The position numbers and the translations under genes are program-made. Below the pieces are notes generated by a model. It was not told the DNA's origin. It worked only from the letters and a program-made list of their open reading frames with translations, and made no database searches. From Verrucomicrobia bacterium UBA1200 (lineage in GTDB: Bacteria; Verrucomicrobiota; Kiritimatiellia; RFP12; UBA1067): a stretch of 5,585 bases of DNA. The stretch lies in the NCBI GenBank assembly GCA_002309765.1, contig DBXY01000066.1, positions 1-5,585 on the forward strand. The letters run 5' to 3'. This document shows, piece after piece, positions 1 through 5,585 of this stretch. Position 1 is the stretch's first letter. The number at the start of each line of letters is the position of its first letter.

Positions 1-34
1 CCTCAAGGTTGTAAACGGGCTCTTTCTCTTTCAT
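1..34 (-). CDS. Possible 5' end of a gene running off the left edge
   Basis: A minus-strand ATG at 34-32 opens a frame that stays open to the window edge; only 11 residues are visible (MKEKEPVYNLE), too few to recognise a family. Support comes from the sequence just upstream: a sigma70-like promoter whose -10 box ends 7 nt before the ATG, so the message would be leaderless or nearly so. No Shine-Dalgarno sequence is visible. An in-frame TTG at 70-68 is an alternative start, but it overlaps the -35 box. Three direct repeats lie further upstream. If those are transposon end repeats, this would be the start of a transposase gene, but that is inference. Confidence 0.3.
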   Translation of the reverse strand, partial: MKEKEPVYNLE

Positions 35-41
35 GTGGGGG

Positions 42-70
42 ATGATAGCGGAAAGAGGGGAAAAGGTCAA
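42..70 (-). promoter_or_regulatory. sigma70-like promoter for the left-edge minus-strand frame
   Basis: On the minus strand, TTGACC (70-65) is followed after exactly 17 nt by TATCAT (47-42). Both boxes are one base from consensus for the -35 and one to two for the -10. Transcription would be expected to begin near position 35, next to the ATG at 34. The promoter sits immediately inside the innermost of the three direct repeats, an arrangement compatible with autoregulation by a repeat-binding protein. No experimental support. Confidence 0.45.
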
Positions 71-77
71 CCCCAAA

Positions 78-250
78 ATGAGACTTTGTGGCGGAAAAGT
101 CTAGACGGCAGGTTTTGTCTGAGACCGGCGCGGGGGTGGTATGGGAGGGGAGAAAATGAGACTATGTAGCGGAATACGAAAATATTATGGAAATTGCAAA
201 AAATGACGTGGTGCGGAAGGCGAGAAGATGATGAGACTACGTGTCGGAAA
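78..250. repeat. Three imperfect 20-bp direct repeats, 75-78 bp apart
   Basis: Copies start at 78, 156 and 231 and fit the consensus ATGAGACTNYGTRKCGGAAW. Fifteen of 20 positions are identical in all three: the first eight bases, the GT at 11-12 and CGGAA at 15-19. Each copy is flanked by A-rich sequence. Degenerate partial copies may lie at 203-217 (ATGACGTGGTGCGGAA-like) and 42-54 (ATGATAGCGGAAA). The DNA between copies is not repeated. Multiple short direct repeats near one end are known from IS21-family and Tn7/Mu-type transposon ends, where the transposase binds them. A set of operator sites for a regulator is the main alternative. Confidence 0.8.
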
Positions 251-368
251 AACTGTTATATGACTATGATTAAAACCAAAGGCGGGTTTGCGTAGTTTTG
301 CAAAAGTGCCGAGGTGGGTATCGGCACTTTGGTCATTATATGAATTTTGATGCTGTTAGGGGATGTTT
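251..368. other. Non-coding spacer between repeat array and sqr
   Basis: Together with the repeat array this makes a gene-free stretch from about 35 to 368. It is richer in A and T than the coding parts. Apart from the hairpin at 303-330 and the small palindrome TTTTGCAAAA at 296-305, I see no gene, RNA or other structure in it. Confidence 0.6.
303..330 (-). terminator. Hairpin terminator downstream of sqr
   Basis: AAAGTGCCGA (303-312) and TCGGCACTTT (321-330) form a perfect 10-bp stem with an 8-nt loop (GGTGGGTA on the plus strand). Read on the minus strand it begins 38 nt after the sqr stop codon and ends in TTTT before GC, as expected of a modest intrinsic terminator. The A-rich opposite side would give a weaker T-run in the plus direction. 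The short T-run is the main weakness of the call. Confidence 0.6.
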
Positions 369-1742
369 TTAGTGGCCGCGTAACATCCAGTTGAAGTAGA
401 ACGGGCGGAGGAAGTGCACTTTTAGCCACCAGCCGGAACGCAGTTCCTTCGAGGTGTCCAGAAGCGAGAACGGGAAACTGGTCTGCGGTTTCTTTTCGTA
501 GTCGAATTCGCATAACAGTACGTGTCCGTAGTCGGTCACAATCGGGCAGGCCGCGTAACCGTTGTATTTCTGCTCCGGGGTTTTTCCGTCTATCAATGCC
601 AACAGGTTTTCCTCGGCCACCGGAAGTTGTTTTCGGATTGCGGCGGATGTTTTGCTGGTCGGAACGCCAGCGACATCGCCCAACGAGATGATGTCGGGAT
701 AAACTCGGTGTACCAGCGTGTGTTTGTCCACCTCCACCCAAGCTTCCTTCGCCAATTTCCCTTCCCGCCAGCCCAAACCGGCCTGCCGTACAAAATCAGG
801 CGCGGATTGCGGCGGCGCGAAGTGGAAGAAGTCGTAACTTTCGGTAACACGCGAGGTTTGGGTTTGCTCGGTTTTCTTTACTTCCCCGCTTTTCGGATCT
901 TTGGTTTCGATGGTACTGACAACGGTTTTTTCAAAGTGCGCCTTTTTTGCCTCGGTGTCGATCCCGGTCAGCTTCATTCGGCATTGCACGATTATGCCGC
1001 GTTCCCGGTAAATCTCTTTCAGCCTCGGGGTGTAGAACGGTACATCGTAAAGTTCTTTCGACGCGGTGAAATAATCGATCTTGACCGCGTCGCGGCGCTT
1101 TTGCTTACGAGCCAGATGTTCGGTCAGCAGACAAATCTTTTTCGGCGCACCGCCACATTTCAGCTTGGTGTGGGTGTCACAAAACAGTCCGCGCCCGCCA
1201 TTCTTGACAAATGCCATCATCGCGGCGCAGGTTTTTTGCGCGCCTTCGAAGTCGTATATCGAGTGGGCGTTTCCGCGCCCAAGCGTTTCGCGAGAGACTC
1301 CTTCGATGGCATTCCAGTTCAGCTGGATGCCGGGGGTCAGAACGAGAAAATCGTAATTCAATTTGGTCAGGTCACCCAGCACGGCGATTTTCTTCGCCGG
1401 GTCGAGGGCGGTTACCGCTTGCCGAATCCACTTGACCCCGGCCGGTATGAATTCGCTTTGCGGCCGCCAAACCTGGTCAGGGGCGTAAACCCCACCCCCG
1501 ATCAGCGTGAACCCCGGCTGGTAGAATTGGCGTTCTGCGGGATCGACCAACGTTATGTTCGCGTTCGGCAGCCGTTTGCGCATTCTGACGGCCATGGAAA
1601 GCCCCGCAGCGCCGCCGCCGATGACCAGCAGTTCGCACTTGGCGTTGCTTTTGGACGCGCATCCGGAAACCGGCGGCAACGCGGATGCCAATCCGAGCGC
1701 GGCGGCGGTTTTTATGAAATCCCTACGGGTAAAATCGAACAT
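369..1742 (-). CDS. sqr: Type II sulfide:quinone oxidoreductase, Tat-exported lipoprotein
   Basis: Flavoprotein of 457 residues that should oxidise sulfide to sulfane sulfur and pass electrons to membrane quinone. The N-terminus MFDFTRRDFIK is a twin-arginine motif, followed by a hydrophobic stretch and the lipobox-like VSGC (Cys28), so it is probably exported folded and lipid-anchored facing the periplasm. The FAD-binding GGGAAG is at 42-47 and a second flavin motif, LGD, ends at 356. KCGGAPKKI (Cys196) and YAACPIVTDYG (Cys399) match the surroundings of the two redox cysteines of human SQOR. PTSKT at 361-365 and the end SFPF...FNWMLRGH also match that family. The C-terminus stops at LRGH, without the tail that follows LRGYW in the human enzyme. 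A lysine-rich insertion lies near 281-293. The start at ATG 1742 was chosen because GGAAAGG lies 6 nt upstream. A hairpin follows the gene. Confidence 0.92.
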   Translation of the reverse strand: MFDFTRRDFIKTAAALGLASALPPVSGCASKSNAKCELLVIGGGAAGLSMAVRMRKRLPNANITLVDPAERQFYQPGFTLIGGGVYAPDQVWRPQSEFIPAGVKWIRQAVTALDPAKKIAVLGDLTKLNYDFLVLTPGIQLNWNAIEGVSRETLGRGNAHSIYDFEGAQKTCAAMMAFVKNGGRGLFCDTHTKLKCGGAPKKICLLTEHLARKQKRRDAVKIDYFTASKELYDVPFYTPRLKEIYRERGIIVQCRMKLTGIDTEAKKAHFEKTVVSTIETKDPKSGEVKKTEQTQTSRVTESYDFFHFAPPQSAPDFVRQAGLGWREGKLAKEAWVEVDKHTLVHRVYPDIISLGDVAGVPTSKTSAAIRKQLPVAEENLLALIDGKTPEQKYNGYAACPIVTDYGHVLLCEFDYEKKPQTSFPFSLLDTSKELRSGWWLKVHFLRPFYFNWMLRGH

Positions 1743-1748
1743 AAACAA

Positions 1749-1755
1749 CCTTTCC
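1749..1755 (-). promoter_or_regulatory. Ribosome binding site fixing the sqr start
   Basis: Minus-strand GGAAAGG lies 6 nt before the ATG at 1742. The in-frame TTG at 1748 directly abuts this site with no spacing, so it cannot be the start. The protein therefore begins MFDFTRRDF, with the twin arginines at residues 6 and 7. Confidence 0.75.
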
Positions 1756-1786
1756 AGAAAAAAACATTACGGTAAAAACGTCAACA

Positions 1787-1815
1787 ATAATACCAAAGCC
1801 GTCCCGCATAGGCAA
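1787..1815 (-). promoter_or_regulatory. Likely sigma70 promoter of sqr
   Basis: On the minus strand, TTGCCT (1815-1810) and TATTAT (1792-1787) are separated by exactly 17 nt. The predicted start of transcription near 1780 would leave a leader of about 38 nt ahead of the ATG at 1742, which includes the GGAAAGG site. It is divergent from the promoter of the next gene, with about 50 bp between the two. Confidence 0.5.
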
Positions 1816-1867
1816 GAGATATGGTCGGAAAGTCGGGTTTGTAATATCGTTCAGTTCCAAATATGAA

Positions 1868-1896
1868 TTGACTCGCATCGTGATTTTTGCGAGAAT
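1868..1896 (+). promoter_or_regulatory. Candidate extended -10 promoter with inverted repeat in the spacer
   Basis: TTGACT (1868-1873) and GAGAAT (1891-1896) are 17 nt apart, with TGC directly before the -10, an extended -10 element that would offset the weak hexamer. CTCGCA (1872-1877) and TGCGAG (1888-1893) form a 6-bp inverted repeat spanning the spacer, a typical place for a repressor or activator site. It would drive the TIM-barrel gene with a leader of about 50 nt. Confidence 0.4.
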
Positions 1897-1953
1897 GATT
1901 CCGTCGGTTTTAGGTGGGTAATTGTGGTCTGACGTTTTGATTGGAGTGAACGA

Positions 1954-2844
1954 ATGAGGGCGTGTGTTTTCAATAAACTGGCTATGTGCGCGGTCGCGGC
2001 GTTGGTTGCGTTTGGATTGCGGGCGGACTCCGCGCGAACTGCCGCCAAAGACGGCGCGGGAGTTAAACATTACGGTTACTGGCTGCACGGCAAAAACATG
2101 AAAGATGTGGATCTCGGATTGTTGTCGTCTTCCGGTGCCACAGATATCTTCCTGCATGAGTATGCCGTTACAAAACATGGTTTGAGCGAAGTCGAATCAT
2201 GGATCGCAAAGGCTAATGCGGCGGGAATCAAAATCCATATCTGGACACAAGTGTTTTATAACGGGGGATGGATTAATCCCGTCAAGGACGGGACGCTTGA
2301 CGCGGAGCTGTTCGACGAAAGAATCGGTCGCGCAAAAAGGTCTGCCCAGATCAAAGGTGTCGCGGGCATCCATTTCGATTACCTGAGATATCCGGGCACC
2401 GCATACAAGACAGCCGGCGGAACGGGCGCGGTTTCGGAATTCGCAAGGCGGGCCGCCGCCCAGCTCCACCAAGTGAACTCCAATCTGGTTGTTTCCGTCG
2501 CCCTGATGCCGGAAACTATCAGCAGCGAACACTATTACGGCCAGGATTATGCGGCAATCAGCAAATATATGGACGTGGTCATCCCTATGATTTACAAGGG
2601 TAATTACAAGAAGGAATCCCCTTGGATCGCGGCCACGGCCAAGTGGTATGTGGAGAACTCCAAAGGCGCGAAGGTGTGGGCTGGTTTGCAGGGATACAAA
2701 TCGGACGAAGACACGGCTCCGTTGCCGGCATCGGAGATTGCCGCCGATGCCGAGCTGTCGTTTGAAGCCGGTTCGGACGGAGTTGTGATTTTCCGTTGGG
2801 GGGTAACAAACCTGATCGCCCGCAAGAAAACCGGCGGAGATTGA
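1954..2844 (+). CDS. Secreted TIM-barrel putative glycoside hydrolase (DUF4015/GHL10-like)
   Basis: A 296-residue protein with a Sec-type signal peptide (hydrophobic from about 8 to 22, probable cleavage near ADSA at 24-27) and a single domain to the end. The rest reads as an eight-stranded alpha/beta barrel: strands near KHYGYWL (38-44), TDIFLHEY (63-70), IKIHIWTQVF (92-101), VAGIHFDYLRYPG (136-148), LVVSVALMPE (178-187), DVVIPMIYKGNY (207-218), KVWAGLQGYK (240-249) and GVVIFRWGV (276-284). HFDYLRYP is close to the FDYIRFP signature of DUF4015 putative glycoside hydrolases. Asp142 and Glu187, at the ends of strands four and five, are candidate catalytic acids, though this is untested. From memory, the whole domain also resembles the C-terminal part of large Methanobrevibacter adhesin-like proteins. 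GGAGTGA (1943-1949) supports the start. Substrate unknown; no lipobox or binding module. Confidence 0.82.
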   Translation: MRACVFNKLAMCAVAALVAFGLRADSARTAAKDGAGVKHYGYWLHGKNMKDVDLGLLSSSGATDIFLHEYAVTKHGLSEVESWIAKANAAGIKIHIWTQVFYNGGWINPVKDGTLDAELFDERIGRAKRSAQIKGVAGIHFDYLRYPGTAYKTAGGTGAVSEFARRAAAQLHQVNSNLVVSVALMPETISSEHYYGQDYAAISKYMDVVIPMIYKGNYKKESPWIAATAKWYVENSKGAKVWAGLQGYKSDEDTAPLPASEIAADAELSFEAGSDGVVIFRWGVTNLIARKKTGGD

Positions 2845-2868
2845 TTAACGCTTGATTTCCGTTATAAA
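2841..2868 (+). promoter_or_regulatory. Candidate promoter of the large surface protein gene
   Basis: TTGATT (2841-2846) and TATAAA (2863-2868) are 16 nt apart. The -35 box overlaps the TGA stop codon of the preceding gene. Transcription from here would leave a leader of roughly 40 nt ahead of the ATG at 2914. No terminator hairpin is visible between the two genes, so read-through from the upstream gene is also possible. Confidence 0.45.
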
Positions 2869-2901
2869 GTATGAGAAAATATACCTACTCATTGGTCGAA
2901 A

Positions 2902-2907
2902 AAGGAG
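2902..2907 (+). promoter_or_regulatory. Strong Shine-Dalgarno site of the large surface protein gene
   Basis: AAGGAG lies 6 nt before the ATG at 2914, the best ribosome binding site in the window. With the signal peptide encoded directly after the ATG, it settles the start of a frame that has no stop inside the window. Confidence 0.8.
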
Positions 2908-2913
2908 TTGGTT

Positions 2914-5585
2914 ATGAGATTAAAGTTCTGGATTGCCGCGATTATTGCGGCGGTTTTTTCTGGTTCGGTTTTTGCCGAAGTAATTTACACGACTGCCAAC
3001 TATAGTTGGGGCGTGGCTTTGACGGTCGAGGAGAACGAAACGATCGTCATTGAAGGTGGGGAAGACGGGATGTGGGCCGGGACGATTACGGTCAAAGCCG
3101 GCGGTGTCCTGAAGACTCGCGGTAGGGTTACGGTCAACGGCGCGACCACGGTTGCCGCGGGCGGTATAATCGATATCGAGGACGGCAGCTCGTACTTCAA
3201 CTTCAACTCGAAGGGCGTTACCGGTTCGGTTATCATCCGTTCCGGAGCATTACTGACAATCAACCGTTCCGATGCTTTCTACTACAACGGTGGATTCAGT
3301 CTCCACGTTTACGGAACGTTCGACGGCGGGGATTTCCGCCAGAGCTTCAACAGCACCGATCGCCTTTATCTCTATGACGGAGCGCAAATAATCGGTACGG
3401 GTGACGGCAACGGTTCGTTGGACTTTTACGCTGATGGCTGCCGTATCATCGCGTCTGGCACTAGTACAATCTATGCGCCGGTTAAGGCGCGTACAACGGG
3501 CGGCACGTTGAATGTCGCCTGCTGCGATAACGCCCACGTCTATTTTGCGGGCGGCTTTGTTCGCGGTAACAACCCGAATGGAAACGGCAACATCGTTCAG
3601 GTCGCCGCGACTGCGGACGAGGGCAACCAGACGGAAACATGCGCGAACTCCGTTCTTGAAATCGGCCCCAGCACGGATGGGGGAAAGTTTGTTTTCATAT
3701 CCAATGCAATTGTCCATCTTGGCGGGGTCATTTGTAACTACTCGGTCGAATCGACCGCAACCGAAATTCAGTTTGTCGCTACCAAGGCGGCGGCTGCCGC
3801 CTGCCACACCCTCGTGCAGACCATGCCCGCGATTACCACCGAAACTGCGGCGGCGCGGATAATTGGCGATGGCGTAGTCGCGCTTCATGATGCCGCGCCG
3901 ACCTTCCCGATTATCTTCGACGGCGTGACGCTTCAGGTCGATCCTGCCTCGCCTGTTGCGCTGGCACCCGGTTCGTCCGTCGCCTCCGCATCGATGATCG
4001 GTGCTGAGGGAATCGTGCCGAACACCCAATCAACGCTCCTGACCGGCGCGGACGTGACCTTCGACGTCACCAAACTTACCGTGACTGCGATTCGTAACGG
4101 CGTCATTCTTGGCACTCCCGCCGCTGTCTCGCTCGACAACGGCAACGTCGTCACCTCCGGTGTGGGCGAATACGACTTCGACGCTTGGTTAACGCCTTTC
4201 CTGAATTCGGTTCCGCTCATCTGGCTCGATGCCTCTGACGCTTCGACATTCGTCTTCAAGGACAACACCTTCGATAAGATCAAGGTCTGGAAAGACAAGT
4301 CCTCTTGGAAGCGCGACGCGACCGCATATACCGGCGATAACGCCACCCTTGGTGTCGCCGCCGGCGTTCCGGCAGTACTCATGGGCGACCTCGGGGCGGA
4401 CATCGACCTCTCCTTCGAGCGTACTACGGAGATCAGGACGGGTTTTTGGGCGATGTCGATTAAGCCGGGGTATTCATTCTTCCTCGCTGACGATCCTGAC
4501 TCTGGCCACAACACGAGCCACTTCCACCGCGGTTCAGCTGGCCAATACGTCAACGAGACCTGGGCGATGAAGGGCAACTCCTTCTACGCCGATGGCGTTA
4601 AGGTAGGTGACCCAGGCGGGACAGTCGTACCCTCCGACCGTCACGTCTATACAATCGTTACATCGGACAATGCCGCCGCATCGCGGCTTTCGCGTGACCG
4701 CACATTCACCGCTCGGGGCGCCGGTCGCGAATTTTCAGAATTGATCGTTCTTCCGGTCGTCCTTTCCGATGCCGACCGCGGGAAGATCGAAGACTATCTC
4801 GCCGCGAAGTGGATGGGCGACAGCCCGACCGCCGCCACGGCGGACGGCGTTTACAAGTTCTTTAGCGAGATGGATGTTGACGGATTCATCGGCGGCAGTA
4901 AAAATCTCGTATTTATCGATGGCTCTTCCATCGATATCGCCAATCCGTCTTCCGAAACCCCGATGGTTTCCACCACCGGCTCGGTTACCTTGCCGTCCGG
5001 TTCTCCGTTGCCGATCACGGTTGACGCGCGTGCCTTGCCGCTCGGCACCTATACGGTGTTGGAGGCGGGCAGCGGCATAACTTCCGTCGACCAGTTCACC
5101 GCAACGGCGGTGGCTGCTTCCGGCGCTGAGGGTACCTTTTCCGTGGTAAACGGAAAGTTGTTGCTCACCATTGATATAGCGGCGGCCAGCAGCAGCGTGA
5201 CTTGGCGCCCGAGCGATGCCGACAACCTTACGTGGGACACCGTGAGCGAGAATTGGCTTTTGGATGACGGCGTGACCATTAGTCCGTTCTTATCGTACCT
5301 AACCACCATCTTCGACGGTAACGAGAGCGTGTTTGGCGACATCAACGTCGCCGAAACGCTTACCCCCGGTCCGTTGTCGATCTCCGGCGCGAGGGACTAC
5401 ACCTTCGTCGGAGCGGGGGCGCTGGTCGGTAACGCGCCGATCCTCATTGACGGGACTGGCACTATCACGCTGAACGGACCGAATCTGGGCGACCAGGATA
5501 TTATCGTATCTAACGCAACGCTCCGCGTGGGGAATGATGCGGGGGCCTACGCGCTCGGTACCCGGAACGGTATTCTGAAGATTGC
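2914..5585 (+). CDS. Large secreted beta-rich surface protein, N-terminal 890 residues (runs off edge)
   Basis: The frame is open from ATG 2914 to the window end (890 codons plus 2 nt), so the C-terminus and anchoring signal are unseen. A Sec signal peptide occupies residues 1-21, with cleavage likely after VFA. Residues about 22-300 look like a beta-solenoid with repeated short strands and glycine turns (VKAGGVLKTRGRVTVNGATTVAAGG). A further beta-rich stretch runs to about 430. Residues about 434-635 form a lectin-like (LamG/concanavalin A type) domain, from PLIWLDASDAS through a Trp-Lys-Asp core to SDADRGKIEDYLAAKWMGD. After a linker beta domain (GTYTVLEAGSGI, 710-721) comes, from about 762, a segment with TW, NW and a later FDGNESVFGD typical of autotransporter-associated beta-strand repeats. 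No catalytic motif is visible. Likely role: extracellular adhesion or glycan contact (inference). The missing end could be an autotransporter barrel or a PEP-CTERM-type sorting tail. Confidence 0.88.
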   Translation, partial: MRLKFWIAAIIAAVFSGSVFAEVIYTTANYSWGVALTVEENETIVIEGGEDGMWAGTITVKAGGVLKTRGRVTVNGATTVAAGGIIDIEDGSSYFNFNSKGVTGSVIIRSGALLTINRSDAFYYNGGFSLHVYGTFDGGDFRQSFNSTDRLYLYDGAQIIGTGDGNGSLDFYADGCRIIASGTSTIYAPVKARTTGGTLNVACCDNAHVYFAGGFVRGNNPNGNGNIVQVAATADEGNQTETCANSVLEIGPSTDGGKFVFISNAIVHLGGVICNYSVESTATEIQFVATKAAAAACHTLVQTMPAITTETAAARIIGDGVVALHDAAPTFPIIFDGVTLQVDPASPVALAPGSSVASASMIGAEGIVPNTQSTLLTGADVTFDVTKLTVTAIRNGVILGTPAAVSLDNGNVVTSGVGEYDFDAWLTPFLNSVPLIWLDASDASTFVFKDNTFDKIKVWKDKSSWKRDATAYTGDNATLGVAAGVPAVLMGDLGADIDLSFERTTEIRTGFWAMSIKPGYSFFLADDPDSGHNTSHFHRGSAGQYVNETWAMKGNSFYADGVKVGDPGGTVVPSDRHVYTIVTSDNAAASRLSRDRTFTARGAGREFSELIVLPVVLSDADRGKIEDYLAAKWMGDSPTAATADGVYKFFSEMDVDGFIGGSKNLVFIDGSSIDIANPSSETPMVSTTGSVTLPSGSPLPITVDARALPLGTYTVLEAGSGITSVDQFTATAVAASGAEGTFSVVNGKLLLTIDIAAASSSVTWRPSDADNLTWDTVSENWLLDDGVTISPFLSYLTTIFDGNESVFGDINVAETLTPGPLSISGARDYTFVGAGALVGNAPILIDGTGTITLNGPNLGDQDIIVSNATLRVGNDAGAYALGTRNGILKI

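Noticed and set aside
78..250. CRISPR array
   Set aside because: Only three copies of 20 bp with five variable positions, spacers of 55-58 nt and no palindromic repeat; the pattern fits protein-binding sites better.
296..305. Perfect 10-bp palindrome TTTTGCAAAA as an operator
   Set aside because: It overlaps the tail of the terminator hairpin and lies downstream of sqr, away from any gene start, so the T-run of the terminator explains part of it.
1746..1748. TTG as the sqr start codon, adding two residues
   Set aside because: It directly abuts the GGAAAGG ribosome binding site; the ATG at 1742 has proper 6-nt spacing.
522..1775. Plus-strand open frame of 417 codons lying antisense to sqr
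   Set aside because: Its translation has no recognisable domain and is rich in Arg, Gly and Phe, as expected of the complement of a GC-biased gene; the minus-strand product is a clear SQR.
1723..2178. Minus-strand 151-codon frame across the divergent intergenic region
   Set aside because: It overlaps two well-supported genes and their promoters and shows no recognisable domain or ribosome binding site.
3250..4029. Minus-strand open frame of 259 codons opposite the large surface protein
   Set aside because: Arg/Asn/Val-rich composition without domains or ribosome binding site; the plus strand has a continuous 890-codon frame with signal peptide and known modules.
3933..4577. Minus-strand open frame of 214 codons
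   Set aside because: Complement of the lectin-like region, Ser/Thr/Pro-rich with no recognisable motif; a shadow of the plus-strand gene.

Overview
The window looks like chromosomal DNA of a Gram-negative, probably anaerobic bacterium of the Verrucomicrobiota/Kiritimatiellae/Lentisphaerae kind. The main reason is the large secreted protein at the right end. It combines a glycine-rich beta-solenoid, a lectin-like domain opening with 'LIWLDASD' and ending 'LAAKWMGD', and an autotransporter-type beta-strand repeat, a mix I associate with that group. The assignment is inference from protein style only; there is no rRNA or other marker.

Layout. Positions 1-368 hold no complete gene. At the extreme left, a minus-strand reading frame starts at 34 and runs off the edge, behind a good sigma70-like promoter. 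To its right are three imperfect 20-bp direct repeats spaced 75-78 bp apart, which could be the end of an insertion sequence or a set of operator sites. A hairpin at 303-330 is the likely terminator of the next gene. Positions 369-1742 (minus) encode a type II sulfide:quinone oxidoreductase with a twin-arginine signal and a lipobox. A 211-bp intergenic region (1743-1953) carries plausible divergent promoters. Positions 1954-2844 (plus) encode a secreted TIM-barrel protein resembling the putative glycoside hydrolase families DUF4015/GHL10. Positions 2914 to the right edge (plus) encode the first 890 residues of the large surface or secreted protein, which has no stop codon inside the window.

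How the genes fit together. All three substantial genes encode exported proteins: a periplasm-facing respiratory or detoxifying flavoprotein, a secreted carbohydrate-active-like enzyme and a large extracellular beta-rich protein. The last two lie in the same direction 69 bp apart, and the second has its own promoter-like sequence overlapping the stop codon of the first, so co-transcription is possible but not required. The sulfide oxidoreductase is divergent and probably functionally unrelated. I see no CRISPR array, tRNA, rRNA or complete mobile element.
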